Part shown: positions 1 to 9,054 of the stretch, piece after piece | How positions within the stretch are numbered: the first letter of the stretch is position 1 | Layout: every line of letters starts with the position of its first letter | NCBI RefSeq assembly: GCF_030758615.1 | Contig: NZ_CP132381.1 | Span: 186,001 to 250,000, forward strand | Reading direction: 5' to 3' | Source: Gilliamella apis | GTDB lineage: Bacteria; Pseudomonadota; Gammaproteobacteria; Enterobacterales; Orbaceae | Length of the DNA: 64,000 nucleotides | Made by a program: the position numbers and the translations under genes | The notes under the pieces: model-generated | What the model saw: only the letters and a program-made list of their open reading frames with translations | Database searches by the model: none | Told to the model about the DNA's origin: nothing

Positions 1-994
1 TTAATACCATAGGTAAACCAAATTTGTAAGGCTCACTAATACCAAAGCAACCTGGTATAAAGCCAATCTTACCTAAACTTTTCATTTGTTGGCTCTTACA
101 GCGTACTAATAAAATAGATAATGCCAAATAACGCGGTCCTTTTTGTGCATTAATAAATGTCATTGTGACAATAAATGGTAACGCCTGACCTGCTTGAAAT
201 GCTTCTAAATTGGCGATATCAAAAGGATAGAATAAGGCATATAAGATAGCCGAAGTCGCCATTGAACCGTGAATACCAAAGAACCATAAAAATTCCGCTA
301 AAAATACAATTAATAACGCTGCTGCTAAACTTGCACCTAAGCCTTGAAGCGGTACTTGAATTATGGAATAAATTAAATTATGTACATTATCAAATTCAGT
401 AAGACCAACTAACGCATTAATTAGAGCAAAGACTACGGCAATAATAAATGCGGGAATAAGACTCGAAAAAGATTTTGAGACAAAATCAGGTACTGACTCA
501 GGCATTTTTATCGTTAGTTTACGATTAAGTAAGAAAATATAAAAACGCGTAGCAAATAATCCTACTAACATCGCAACAATCATTCCTCTTGAACCAACAT
601 ACAAGAGATCAATGGCTGCAATACCGTTGGTTTTCATTGGAGTGATAAAAAGGAAAGCCATTAGCCCCATTAATGCAGCTAAAATACCATCTTTTTTATG
701 TAATTCTGCCATCTTATAGGCAATAGCTACCACGACATAGAGTGAAATCACGTTCATGGTGACTACTGAAGCAACTTTAAAAGCGGATTTTAATCCTGTT
801 GCCACTAATACTGCCTGATAAGATTCAATATTTAAACTATTTAAAACCGCAACAATCGAGCCCACCATCATGACAGGTAATAGCATCATCATGCCACTTG
901 AAACAGCTTGCACAGAATAACTTGATTGAATAGAGCCAATAACTTTTTGCAATTTTGCTCTAAAACTCATTAGCGTTTCTTTATTATTTATCAT
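1..994 (-). CDS. PTS cellobiose/lactose-family EIIC permease (3' end cut by window)
   Basis: This is the membrane channel subunit of a lactose/cellobiose-family PTS (ChbC/CelB type), which imports and phosphorylates a beta-linked disaccharide. Reading begins at an ATG at 992-994 and stays open to the window edge, giving about 331 residues of a family usually near 440, so the C-terminus lies outside. Many hydrophobic segments are visible, along with the family-type stretches FLWFFGIHGS and PGCFGISEP (the latter is the usual IISEP-like signature region). It lies 16 bp downstream of the EIIB gene in an EIIA-EIIB-EIIC operon transcribed leftwards. Substrate cannot be told from sequence alone; a chitobiose, cellobiose or other beta-glucoside is likely. 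Confidence 0.9.
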   Translation of the reverse strand, partial: MINNKETLMSFRAKLQKVIGSIQSSYSVQAVSSGMMMLLPVMMVGSIVAVLNSLNIESYQAVLVATGLKSAFKVASVVTMNVISLYVVVAIAYKMAELHKKDGILAALMGLMAFLFITPMKTNGIAAIDLLYVGSRGMIVAMLVGLFATRFYIFLLNRKLTIKMPESVPDFVSKSFSSLIPAFIIAVVFALINALVGLTEFDNVHNLIYSIIQVPLQGLGASLAAALLIVFLAEFLWFFGIHGSMATSAILYALFYPFDIANLEAFQAGQALPFIVTMTFINAQKGPRYLALSILLVRCKSQQMKSLGKIGFIPGCFGISEPYKFGLPMVL

Positions 995-1010
995 AATAAA
1001 ATCTCTCTTA

Positions 1011-1319
1011 TTAGCTGATTCCATTGTCTAAAATTTCTAAGGCAGTTTTTAACACCTTTTCACCATTCATCGTTCCATAGTCCAGAGAATCAATAACAAC
1101 TATTGGAATGTCATGCTGTTTTTTTAAGTTTTCATAGATATACTCTATTTGCGGCCCTAACATAATAATGTCCAGATCATCATATTGATCTAATTCAGTT
1201 TCGCTTACTGCATTAATATTGACATCAATACCCATCTTTTCCGCAGACTCTTTCATTTTTTTGACTAACATACTGGTAGAGAATCCACCCATACAAGCTA
1301 GCATAATGTTATAAGTCAT
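1011..1319 (-). CDS. PTS cellobiose/lactose-family EIIB subunit
   Basis: This 102-residue cytoplasmic EIIB passes phosphate from EIIA to the sugar. The N-terminus MTYNIMLACMGGFSTSMLV carries the phosphorylated cysteine (Cys9) at the end of the first beta strand, followed by the P-loop-like GGFSTS, as in ChbB/CelA. The length matches the family at about 100-105 residues. It sits between EIIA (17 bp upstream) and EIIC (16 bp downstream), so all three are probably one transcript from the sigma-54 promoter at 1684-1699. Confidence 0.93.
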   Translation of the reverse strand: MTYNIMLACMGGFSTSMLVKKMKESAEKMGIDVNINAVSETELDQYDDLDIIMLGPQIEYIYENLKKQHDIPIVVIDSLDYGTMNGEKVLKTALEILDNGIS

Positions 1320-1336
1320 ATTAATTACCCCTTTAA

Positions 1337-1642
1337 TTATTTATCTTTTAATATTTCTATAATTTCAATGGCTAAATCTCGCATTGAAATTGCATTCATT
1401 AAGTGATCTTGAGCATGAATAATCAGTAACGAAACTGGAATATGATTACCCTGAATCTCGTTTTGAATTAATTCAGTCTGTGTTTTATGCGCAATGGCTA
1501 AAAATTTTTTTACTTCTTCAATTAAACTATCGGCTTGTTCAAAATTACCTTTACGAGCAGCTCTAATTGCTTTTAGGCAGCGACTTCTTGCATCACCGCT
1601 ATTGGTAATTAGTTGCATTACAATCTCTTCATACTCATTCAT
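1337..1642 (-). CDS. PTS cellobiose/lactose-family EIIA subunit
   Basis: This 101-residue EIIA accepts phosphate from HPr. The start chosen is the ATG at 1640-1642, preceded by GAGG about 8 nt upstream. A longer open frame runs to 1705, but it would place the start codon inside the sigma-54 promoter. The family motif HAQDHLM gives the phosphorylated His76 and the metal-binding Asp79, spaced as in other lactose-type EIIA trimers. It is the first gene of the EIIA-EIIB-EIIC operon. Confidence 0.93.
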   Translation of the reverse strand: MNEYEEIVMQLITNSGDARSRCLKAIRAARKGNFEQADSLIEEVKKFLAIAHKTQTELIQNEIQGNHIPVSLLIIHAQDHLMNAISMRDLAIEIIEILKDK

Positions 1643-1683
1643 TAATTTTTCCTCAGTTTGATATATTTCATATAATAGATAAC

Positions 1684-1699
1684 AGCAATAACCGTGCCA
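1684..1699 (-). promoter_or_regulatory. Sigma-54 (-24/-12) promoter of the cellobiose-type PTS operon
   Basis: The minus strand reads TGGCACGGTTATTGCT, which matches the sigma-54 consensus TGGCACG-N4-TTGC(A/T) at every conserved position. The invariant GG and GC are correctly spaced. Transcription would start near 1672, about 30 nt before the EIIA start codon. The neighbouring gene encodes a sigma-54-dependent activator, which supports the call. Confidence 0.88.
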
Positions 1700-1742
1700 A
1701 AACAAAATAAATTAAAAATAATCAATAAGTAATTTTTTAAGT

Positions 1743-1805
1743 TGCTAATGTGTTTTTATGTGTTTTAATACACATTGAAGAATGGATTTGCTAAAACACA
1801 TTAGG
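1743..1805. promoter_or_regulatory. Probable upstream activating sequence with four TGTGT/ACACA boxes
   Basis: Four copies of a TGTGT half-site or its complement lie between the sigma-54 promoter and the activator gene: two TGTGT and two ACACA. The core ATGTGT-N6-ACACAT (1758-1775) is a perfect dyad. The outer boxes GCTAATGTGTTTT and AAAACACATTAG form a wider inverted repeat. Their position 50-120 bp upstream of the -24/-12 element is typical for enhancer sites of sigma-54 activators, so this is the likely binding region of the LevR-like protein. The assignment is by position and symmetry only. Confidence 0.65.
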
Positions 1806-1812
1806 ATGTGAA

Positions 1813-4509
1813 ATGTTAAGAATTGAGATTATTTTCCAAAAATTACAGGAATTAACGCTAAAAAACAGTGAAGGAGTTACTACTTCTGAACTTGCCACAT
1901 TACTGAATTATTCTCGCGCAAATGTTAGCCACGAATTAAATCAGCTTATTAAGCAAGGAAAAGTGGTTAAAGATAAAGGAAAACCAGTCAAATATTCTAT
2001 TGCTAAATCTTCGATAAAAACCGAAAACAAACCAAATTTCAAATTTGGTGAATTCAAAAATTTCATCGAGTCTAGCACCAGTTTGCATACCTTGATTGAA
2101 CAAGCTAAAGCAGCCATATTTTACCCTCCTCATGGTATGAATATTTTAATTACTGGTGAGACTGGGGTTGGCAAATCACTGTTTGCCGAACTGATTTATA
2201 ACTATGCTAAAAGTGTCAATAAAATTAGTCCTGATGCGCCATTTATCCATTTTAATTGTGCTGATTACGCCTCAAATCCACAACTACTTTTAACCCAATT
2301 ATTCGGCTGTAAAAAAGGTGCTTATAGTGGTGCAATCGATGATCGTGAAGGTTTAGTTGAAAAAGCGCACACCGGGCTGTTATTTTTAGATGAAGTTCAC
2401 CGTTTACCTCCAGAAGGCCAAGAAATATTTTTTACTTTTATTGATAAAGGCCTTTTTAGACGACTAGGTGATACCGTAGAACGAACCGCACAAGTTCGTA
2501 TTATTGCCGCAACGACAGAAGACCCTAATTCAGCATTATTGCGTACATTTACTCGTCGCTTTCCTATGAATTTAACCATTCCGCCTTTAAGAGCAAGAAC
2601 TTTTGAGGAACGGTTTAATCTAATTCAAAATTTCTTTAATACCGAATCTGCACAATTAAAAGAAAAAATTGTCGTATCAAGTAATGCCCTTCGCGCTTTG
2701 TTAGGCTATAACTGCCCCAATAATATAGGGCAACTTGAAGCTGATATTCGTTTTATTTGTGCAGCCGCCTATGCCAAACATATTTCCTACAGTAATTCAG
2801 AGTATATTTATATTAATAGTGCTCTATTACCAAATCACATCAGTGAAGCATTATTGATTGAAACACAACATCGTCAAACGTGGAATAAAATCATTGGTAT
2901 TAATCGAAAAAATATTATATTTCAGGGAGAAAATAATAAGATCCTATATGAAAATAATAAATCGAATGATATTTACGATATCGTAAATCGAAAAATCGCT
3001 GAATTAAAAACTCAAGGTAGGGAAAATTTCGAACTCGAAGAAGAAATTGAACAAGAAATTCAGGATTATTTTTATACTTATATTTATAATAATACTAAAA
3101 AATATGATAAGAATAAGTTGAAAAATATAATTTCAACTAAAGTATTACGTTTGACTGAAGCCTTAATTGAACAGGCTGAAAACAGTTTACAGTGTAGCTT
3201 TAATAATCGTATTTATTATAGTTTAGCTAACCATATCGAACAGACACTAAAGCGAATAAATAGCAATCAAAAGATTAGTCATCCGCAATTAAATAAAATC
3301 CGAACGAATTATCCAAATCAATTTAATGCTGCACTTGATTGTCTTACAATGATTGAACACATTATGGATACGACACTGCCCATCGATGAAGCAGCTTATC
3401 TGGCCATGTTTTTTATTTATGGTACTAATAATCCTATTTTACCTTCAAATAATGTGCAAATTGTCGTTATTGCTCACGGAGATAAAACCGCAACTTCAAT
3501 CACGAAAACAGCGCATGACTTACTTAACATTGAATATGCACTTGCTTTTGATGTGCCACTTGATGAATTACCACAAAAAATTCTCGAAAAAATTATTAAC
3601 CATATTCAATTAACTAAAAATAAATCAGACATGCTATTACTGGTTGATATGGGATCTTTGAAAAATTTTGGTGAAGAGATAGAGGCAAAATGTAGTATTA
3701 AAACCAAAACAATTCAATTGGTTAGTACTTTACATGTTATTGAAGCAATTCAAAATGCAATGAACGGATATTGCTTAGAAGAAGTATATGAGAATGTGTT
3801 ACAAATTCATATGCTTAATCAAGCACCATTAGTATCAGCACCGCAAGAAGAGAGTTTAGTTAATAAAAAATTAGCTATTTTAATTATTAATGTACCGAAT
3901 AAAAGTACCAATATCACCATAGATTTATTAAATAATGTACTTTCATATCGACAAAATATCTTAGACATTATTGCACTTAGTTTATCTCACGAAGATGATA
4001 AATTATTTAAAGAAATCGAAGAAATTCAGCAAAGCCATACTATTGTTGCTATAGTGAGCCCATTTAACTTTAATACGTCAATAAGCCAGTTCGATTTAAC
4101 ATCATTAATTTATCCGGACAATATTAAGAAATTACAGCAATTAATTGATATTGAAACCATTTACTCTTTAATCGAAAAAACACTTTCGAATATTTTATCC
4201 AATATTGAACCGCGCGATTTACTAACCGATATTAAGCATTTTAATGAAAATATAACCCGTAAATTTAATATTAGAGTATCAAATAATACTTTGATTGGAC
4301 TGGTTATGCATATCGCTTGTATGCTTGAACAGATAATTAATGGCGAGCAGAGCAAAGTTAAATTTATTGATAAACAAAATTATATTCGTAAATATAGGAA
4401 TGAATATTCAATTATTAAAGATGAATTAGTTATCTTCGAAGAAAAATATAAAATTACCATTCCTGAAGAGGAGATATGCTATATATTAAAATTCTTTAAC
4501 CACCTTTAG
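1813..4509 (+). CDS. LevR-like sigma-54-dependent transcriptional activator with PRD and PTS domains
   Basis: This 898-residue regulator has an N-terminal winged-helix region (about 1-70) and then an AAA+ sigma-54 activation domain. The AAA+ domain has Walker A GETGVGKS at 115-122, the sigma-54 contact loop GAYSGA at 169-174 (variant of GAFTGA) and Walker B LLFLDEVH at 189-196. A PTS regulation domain follows (about 450-540, with His473), then a mannose-type EIIA-like domain (VVIAHGD, His555), an EIIB-like stretch and a second PRD near the C-terminus. This is the LevR/ManR layout, in which HPr- or EII-dependent phosphorylation couples PTS activity to transcription. It is divergent from a PTS operon with a sigma-54 promoter, its obvious target. 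The PRD1 segment reads LAMFF where many PRDs have a second histidine. Confidence 0.9.
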   Translation: MLRIEIIFQKLQELTLKNSEGVTTSELATLLNYSRANVSHELNQLIKQGKVVKDKGKPVKYSIAKSSIKTENKPNFKFGEFKNFIESSTSLHTLIEQAKAAIFYPPHGMNILITGETGVGKSLFAELIYNYAKSVNKISPDAPFIHFNCADYASNPQLLLTQLFGCKKGAYSGAIDDREGLVEKAHTGLLFLDEVHRLPPEGQEIFFTFIDKGLFRRLGDTVERTAQVRIIAATTEDPNSALLRTFTRRFPMNLTIPPLRARTFEERFNLIQNFFNTESAQLKEKIVVSSNALRALLGYNCPNNIGQLEADIRFICAAAYAKHISYSNSEYIYINSALLPNHISEALLIETQHRQTWNKIIGINRKNIIFQGENNKILYENNKSNDIYDIVNRKIAELKTQGRENFELEEEIEQEIQDYFYTYIYNNTKKYDKNKLKNIISTKVLRLTEALIEQAENSLQCSFNNRIYYSLANHIEQTLKRINSNQKISHPQLNKIRTNYPNQFNAALDCLTMIEHIMDTTLPIDEAAYLAMFFIYGTNNPILPSNNVQIVVIAHGDKTATSITKTAHDLLNIEYALAFDVPLDELPQKILEKIINHIQLTKNKSDMLLLVDMGSLKNFGEEIEAKCSIKTKTIQLVSTLHVIEAIQNAMNGYCLEEVYENVLQIHMLNQAPLVSAPQEESLVNKKLAILIINVPNKSTNITIDLLNNVLSYRQNILDIIALSLSHEDDKLFKEIEEIQQSHTIVAIVSPFNFNTSISQFDLTSLIYPDNIKKLQQLIDIETIYSLIEKTLSNILSNIEPRDLLTDIKHFNENITRKFNIRVSNNTLIGLVMHIACMLEQIINGEQSKVKFIDKQNYIRKYRNEYSIIKDELVIFEEKYKITIPEEEICYILKFFNHL

Positions 4510-4518
4510 AAAAGGTGG
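4500..4518 (+). terminator. Short hairpin at the end of the LevR-like gene
   Basis: CCACCTTT and AAAGGTGG form an 8-bp stem with a 3-nt loop that includes the stop codon at 4507-4509. No clear T-run follows, so efficiency as an intrinsic terminator is doubtful. It lies between two convergent genes. Confidence 0.4.
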
Positions 4519-4603
4519 CAATATTAAGTCATCCTTTTGATATAACCTGGTCGATAAAGCCCGTAATATCACGAGCTGTTATGAGGTTATTTAAAAATTA
4601 GGC

Positions 4604-5983
4604 CTATTTTTTGCCAACAAAAATATAAGCCATTATGAACGATGAGCAAATTGATATTAATACCCCCAATATTGCAAAGATAAAGTATGGACCAATATAG
4701 GCGGGTAAACTAAAGATACTCGATAGAATATAGCCATATAACCTTACACCAAATAAAGCAATAAAAGCGGAGGCAATCGCACTACCGGCAGTTGCGGCAA
4801 TAAAGGCTTTTTTATACTTGGTTAATACACCGAATAGAGCTGGCTCGGTGATACCTAATAATGCAGATACTGCGGCAGAAACAATAACCGTTTTTTCTTG
4901 CTTATTTTTCGCTTTAAAATACATAGCAGCAGTCGCACCAGCAATGGCCATATTTGCCATAAACATCATCGGCATCAACATATCATAGCCTAATTCAGCA
5001 AAATTCTGCAACGCTATAGGGGTCATTGCATGATGCATACCCGTCAAAATAGCGACCGGTCGAATTGCGCCAACAATAGCGCCAGCAAACACAGCAGAAA
5101 CATCAAATAGCGAACGGATAAATAGTGCTAACAATTTACCTAAATAGATACCTATAGGACCAATTAAGGTAAGAGCCAATAAACCAGCAATAAATAAAGT
5201 TACCGTTGGTGTGAAAACTGTTTTGAGCACATTAGGCATAATTTTATCAACGAATCGATAAATATAACTTAATGCCAGTACAGAGAAGATAATAGGAATA
5301 ACACTACCAGCATAGTTAAAAATCGATATTGGTATCATATCCAAAAAATAATAAAAACTGGCAGCATCAGGATTAGTTACTAGTAATTTTGCCGCATCAA
5401 TTAAAGTTGGATACATCAAACAAGCGGCGATTGCAGCGGCTAAATACTCATTAGTTTTAAATATTTTTGCTGCCGAAACCGCCAAAAAAAATGGTAAAAA
5501 GTAAAACACACCACTAGCGATTAAATCGATAATAATAACTGTATCACTGGTTTTAGGAACGACTTTTAACGCAATGAGACCAGCAAGTAACCCTTTAATC
5601 ATCCCCGCGCCAGCAATCGCCGGTACGATAGGACCAAAAACACCAGACACCGTATCCATAAACAAAGAAACAATGCCTTTACGTTCTTTGACAGATTCTT
5701 TGGATAGTTGTTTAGCTTGATCATTTTCTGGCGTTTGTAATCCTATTTCATCAGCCAGAATGTCAAAATAAACTTTAACTTGAGTACCTACTACAATTTG
5801 GCATTGATCACTTTGAAATTGAGCACCAATTACCCCGGTAATTTTTTTAATTTCATCCCAATTGACCATGGTTTGATCAACTAAATCAAATCGTAAACGT
5901 GTCATACAATGCCAAGCATTTTTAATGTTTTCCTTACCACCAATATTAGCGATAATTTTTTTAATACTTTCTTGTTTACTCAT
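4604..5983 (-). CDS. PTS beta-glucoside-family EIIBC permease
   Basis: This 459-residue fused EIIB-EIIC permease has an N-terminal EIIB domain of about 85 residues, with Cys26 in NAWHCMTRLRF as the phosphorylated residue. A hydrophobic EIIC domain follows, containing PIVPAIAGAGMIKG, TGMHHAM and GITEPALFG. No EIIA domain is fused, so phosphate must come from a separate EIIA such as EIIA-Glc, as for sucrose, trehalose or MurP-type permeases. It is divergent from a mannonate-dehydratase-like gene, with a CRP site between them and a GntR/UTRA regulator close by. The substrate is unknown. The pairing suggests a sugar whose catabolism passes through an aldonic acid, but this is inference. Confidence 0.85.
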   Translation of the reverse strand: MSKQESIKKIIANIGGKENIKNAWHCMTRLRFDLVDQTMVNWDEIKKITGVIGAQFQSDQCQIVVGTQVKVYFDILADEIGLQTPENDQAKQLSKESVKERKGIVSLFMDTVSGVFGPIVPAIAGAGMIKGLLAGLIALKVVPKTSDTVIIIDLIASGVFYFLPFFLAVSAAKIFKTNEYLAAAIAACLMYPTLIDAAKLLVTNPDAASFYYFLDMIPISIFNYAGSVIPIIFSVLALSYIYRFVDKIMPNVLKTVFTPTVTLFIAGLLALTLIGPIGIYLGKLLALFIRSLFDVSAVFAGAIVGAIRPVAILTGMHHAMTPIALQNFAELGYDMLMPMMFMANMAIAGATAAMYFKAKNKQEKTVIVSAAVSALLGITEPALFGVLTKYKKAFIAATAGSAIASAFIALFGVRLYGYILSSIFSLPAYIGPYFIFAILGVLISICSSFIMAYIFVGKK

Positions 5984-6056
5984 TAGAACCTCAATCGTCC
6001 CTAGAATTGGTTTAATTAAAATAATAGAAACTTTAAATTATCAATACAAGAATGAA

Positions 6057-6078
6057 AAGTTTGATCTAGATCACAAAA
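6057..6078. promoter_or_regulatory. CRP (cAMP receptor protein) binding site
   Basis: The core TTTGATCTAGATCACA matches the CRP consensus TGTGA-N6-TCACA in the right half and in the TCTAGA centre, and three of five bases in the left half. It lies between the divergent EIIBC and dehydratase genes, about 75 bp from the former, consistent with catabolite control of either. Confidence 0.65.
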
Positions 6079-6250
6079 AAAGGGGTTTTAACACTGAAAT
6101 TTACTATATTTTTCAATTGGTATGCTTTTTATCGACAATTTTAATTCAAATTTGAACCAATAATTTTTCACTAATATTTTGCTCTTTACAGATGTGAAAA
6201 ATATCGGTAATTATATAAAAAGAAAAAATTTTAAAGAGGATTCTAACCCT

Positions 6251-7450
6251 ATGTTACCAACCCTTATCACTGACATTGAATGTATCATTACTAAACCTGA
6301 TAGACATAATCTTGTTACCGTAATTATTTATACAGATAAAGATGTGATTGGTTATGGCTGTGCAACTTTTCAACAGCGCCCATTAGCCGTAAAAACCATT
6401 GTTGATGAATATTTAAAACCGTTGCTAATTGGCCGAGATGCCAATCATATTGAAGATATTTGGCAGATGTTAATGGTTAATGCTTATTGGCGTAATGGGC
6501 CAATCATTAATAATGCTATTGCTGGTATTGATATGGCATTATGGGATATTAAAGCCAAACTAGCGAATATGCCTCTTTATCAATTATTTGGTGGTAAATC
6601 AAAAGATGCGATAGAAGTGTATACTCATGCTACCGGTGAAACATTGTCAGAACTTTTTAAACAAGTTGACCAATGTATTAGTCAAGGTTATCGCCATATT
6701 CGTTGTCAGTTAGGGTTTTACGGTGGCAAACCAGAAGAATTGCATAGTCCACAACAGTCAAGTAGTGGTGTTTACTTTGATCAAGATCAGTATATGCAAA
6801 ATACTTTAGAGATGTTTAAAAAGTTACGAGAAAAATATGGTTATAAAATCCATTTTTTGCATGATGTACATGAAAGATTATTTCCTAATCAAGCAGTCGC
6901 TTTTGCTAAACAAGTTGAGCAATATCAACCATATTTTATTGAAGATATTTTACCGCCTAATCAAAACCAATGGCTGGAGCAAATTCGTAACCAAACTTCA
7001 GTTGCTTTAGCGACCGGCGAACTATTCAATAATCCATTAGAATGGCAAGAGCTGATCATTCAACGTAGAATTGATTTTATTCGTTGCCATGTTTCACAAA
7101 TTGGCGGAATTACACCTGCATTAAAATTAGCTACTTTTTGCCAACCATTTGGGATAAGAGTTGCTTGGCATTGCCCACCTGATATGACACCAATTGGAGC
7201 AGCTGTGAATACTCATTTAAATATTCATTTACATAATGCAGCAATTCAGGAATATATTCCTTATTCGGCAAATACACAGGCAGTATTTCCTGGTATTATT
7301 GCCGCCAAACAAGGCTATTTATATCCAATAGAGAAAATAGGCATTGGTGTTACACTAGATAAAGCTCAGGCAGATAAATATCCCGTGGTTTATCGACCAC
7401 ATGAATGGACACAAAGCCGCTTGCCCAATGGAGTTATACATACCCCATAA
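6251..7450 (+). CDS. Enolase-superfamily dehydratase, D-mannonate dehydratase/RspA-like
   Basis: This 399-residue enzyme belongs to the mandelate racemase/ManD branch of the enolase superfamily, which removes water from sugar acids such as D-mannonate. The start at 6251 follows AAAGAGGA; a longer frame to 6179 lacks the family N-terminus. The stretch [20 protein letters not shown] is family-typical. Likely metal ligands are Asp205 (HDVH), Glu231 (FIEDILP) and Glu257 (TGELF), with His207 and His307 (AWHCPPD) as probable catalytic residues. Their spacing follows characterised ManD enzymes. RspA-like members may have low activity, so the substrate is uncertain. It shares a control region with the PTS EIIBC gene and is followed by a convergent GntR regulator. 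Confidence 0.78.
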   Translation: MLPTLITDIECIITKPDRHNLVTVIIYTDKDVIGYGCATFQQRPLAVKTIVDEYLKPLLIGRDANHIEDIWQMLMVNAYWRNGPIINNAIAGIDMALWDIKAKLANMPLYQLFGGKSKDAIEVYTHATGETLSELFKQVDQCISQGYRHIRCQLGFYGGKPEELHSPQQSSSGVYFDQDQYMQNTLEMFKKLREKYGYKIHFLHDVHERLFPNQAVAFAKQVEQYQPYFIEDILPPNQNQWLEQIRNQTSVALATGELFNNPLEWQELIIQRRIDFIRCHVSQIGGITPALKLATFCQPFGIRVAWHCPPDMTPIGAAVNTHLNIHLHNAAIQEYIPYSANTQAVFPGIIAAKQGYLYPIEKIGIGVTLDKAQADKYPVVYRPHEWTQSRLPNGVIHTP

Positions 7451-7497
7451 ATCAAGATAATGAATATTTTTTAAATAACCTAAGTTGATTGATAAAT

Positions 7498-8226
7498 TTA
7501 CTTTTTATCATCAACTAATCTTAATTCAAAATTAGGTTTATTAAACGGTGTAATATAAGTACAAGTATAGTGAATATCAATAATTTCACTAATGGCATAA
7601 ATTGCACCATTATTTAAAAAACACCGATTAATAATTTTCATTGCTGGCATGCCTTTTTTGCATTTGAGTAATTCAGATTCCTGACGATTAATGGCAACAG
7701 CTTGATATTGAGTTAGATAATGGGATATCTCATAGCCTTTACTTAATACATATTGTTGAATAGAGTTTTCAATATTTTTTTGTTTCAGATCAGGAAAATA
7801 TCGACAAGGTAACTTAGAAATCTCAATTTGGGTACCTCGACCGTCAACAAAACGAATACGATGAAACTCCCAAATATAGTCATCATCAGTTAGATTAAAT
7901 GTTTGTTTTTCTTCCAACTGTACTCGTCGTTTACGAAATAAAATCAGTTTAGAGTTGATTTGATCATAATGTTTTTCAGTCAGCGAATTATAAATTAAAG
8001 GATTATTTTTAGCTTGTTGATTAATAAAAGCACCCGAACCTTTTTGAACCGAAATAATACCAATTTGCAGCAATTTTTCTAGCGCTTTACGTATAGTATG
8101 ACGAGAGACTCCATAACTTTCCGCAAGCTCTCGTTCGGGAGGCAATTTTTGATTAACAAAACTTAATTGTTGATAAATTCGCCCTAACAGATCTTGAGCA
8201 ATAAAATCTTTTTTCTTTATCTTCAC
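7498..8226 (-). CDS. GntR-family (HutC/UTRA) transcriptional regulator
   Basis: This 242-residue regulator has a winged-helix DNA-binding domain at the N-terminus (LPPERELAESYGVSRHTIRK, the classic GntR recognition region). A UTRA effector domain follows (about 85-235), which in this subfamily binds sugar phosphates. The start codon is GTG at 8224-8226, with a purine-rich TAAGG about 10 nt upstream. It is convergent with the dehydratase gene and is the probable regulator of that gene and the EIIBC permease. Confidence 0.87.
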   Translation of the reverse strand: MKIKKKDFIAQDLLGRIYQQLSFVNQKLPPERELAESYGVSRHTIRKALEKLLQIGIISVQKGSGAFINQQAKNNPLIYNSLTEKHYDQINSKLILFRKRRVQLEEKQTFNLTDDDYIWEFHRIRFVDGRGTQIEISKLPCRYFPDLKQKNIENSIQQYVLSKGYEISHYLTQYQAVAINRQESELLKCKKGMPAMKIINRCFLNNGAIYAISEIIDIHYTCTYITPFNKPNFELRLVDDKK

Positions 8227-8331
8227 AAGCTGTTACCTTATAACTCACTCACAGCAGAACAACAACGTCATATTATTAAGTATGTTCTCACGATTAAAAT
8301 GTAACTTTATAGTTTTAATTAAATTTAATAT

Positions 8332-8364
8332 AAAAAGGGATAATATTTTATATTATCCCTTTTT
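8332..8364 (-). terminator. Intrinsic terminator after the peroxiredoxin-like gene
   Basis: AAAAAGGGATAATA and its exact complement TATTATCCCTTTTT form a 14-bp stem around a 5-nt loop. The A-run on one side becomes a U-run in the minus-strand transcript, so it fits termination of the marR-peroxiredoxin operon. Confidence 0.85.
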
Positions 8365-8412
8365 ATATCAGATTAGTAACATTTTATATTATTAAATAAA
8401 TTTAAATCTTTA

Positions 8413-9054
8413 TTAGTTTAATACATTTATCAATTCGGATATATCAGCTCGTTCCATATAATTAGCATTAACATAAGCAAAATAAATCTTTTTATCTTGC
8501 CCAATTAAATAAGTTGCTGGTATTGGCAATGTATAGCTATCATCGCCATTAAAATCCAATAAATTAGCACCTAAACTATTATATAACTCTCTAACTTTTT
8601 CAGGTAATGTGAATACTAAACCAAACTTATTAGCTATGTTATTTTTAATATCTGATAGTATCGTTATCGACATCGATTTTTCTTGTTTTAACTGTGCGCT
8701 AATTGAAGCTTTCTGCGGTGAAATAGCAATAAAATGCATATTTTTAACTTGCTGAATCAGCTCTAAATTATTTTGAAAATGTTCTAATTCTTTTACACAG
8801 AACGGGCACCAACTACCTCGAAAGAAACTAATAATTACGGGTTGAGTTTCAAGTAATTTGTATAAATTGATTTCTTGATTATCAGTTGATATTAGTGAAA
8901 AGTCTGGTGCAATATCTCCACATTGTAAAGAATGACTATCTAGTTTTTCACTTAACATATCTGCTAATGAGTTATCCAAAATATTTTGTACATCTTGGGG
9001 TAATTGAGTAATTAAATCTCGTCTTAATCTTTGTAAATCTTCAATTAGTTTCAT
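8413..9054 (-). CDS. Peroxiredoxin-like AhpC/TSA-family protein
   Basis: This 213-residue protein has a helical N-terminus followed by a thioredoxin-fold domain. The motif FFRGSWCPFC carries Cys83 and Cys86, as in peroxiredoxin-like redoxins; the former is the expected peroxidatic position. Later segments (FIAISPQ, TILSDIKN, PATYLIG) follow the AhpC/TSA pattern. No signal peptide is visible, so it is probably cytoplasmic and reduces peroxides or acts as a thiol oxidoreductase. Its start overlaps the marR stop by 4 nt (ATGA), so the two are translationally coupled. An oxidative or electrophile stress role under MarR control is the likely context. Confidence 0.82.
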   Translation of the reverse strand: MKLIEDLQRLRRDLITQLPQDVQNILDNSLADMLSEKLDSHSLQCGDIAPDFSLISTDNQEINLYKLLETQPVIISFFRGSWCPFCVKELEHFQNNLELIQQVKNMHFIAISPQKASISAQLKQEKSMSITILSDIKNNIANKFGLVFTLPEKVRELYNSLGANLLDFNGDDSYTLPIPATYLIGQDKKIYFAYVNANYMERADISELINVLN

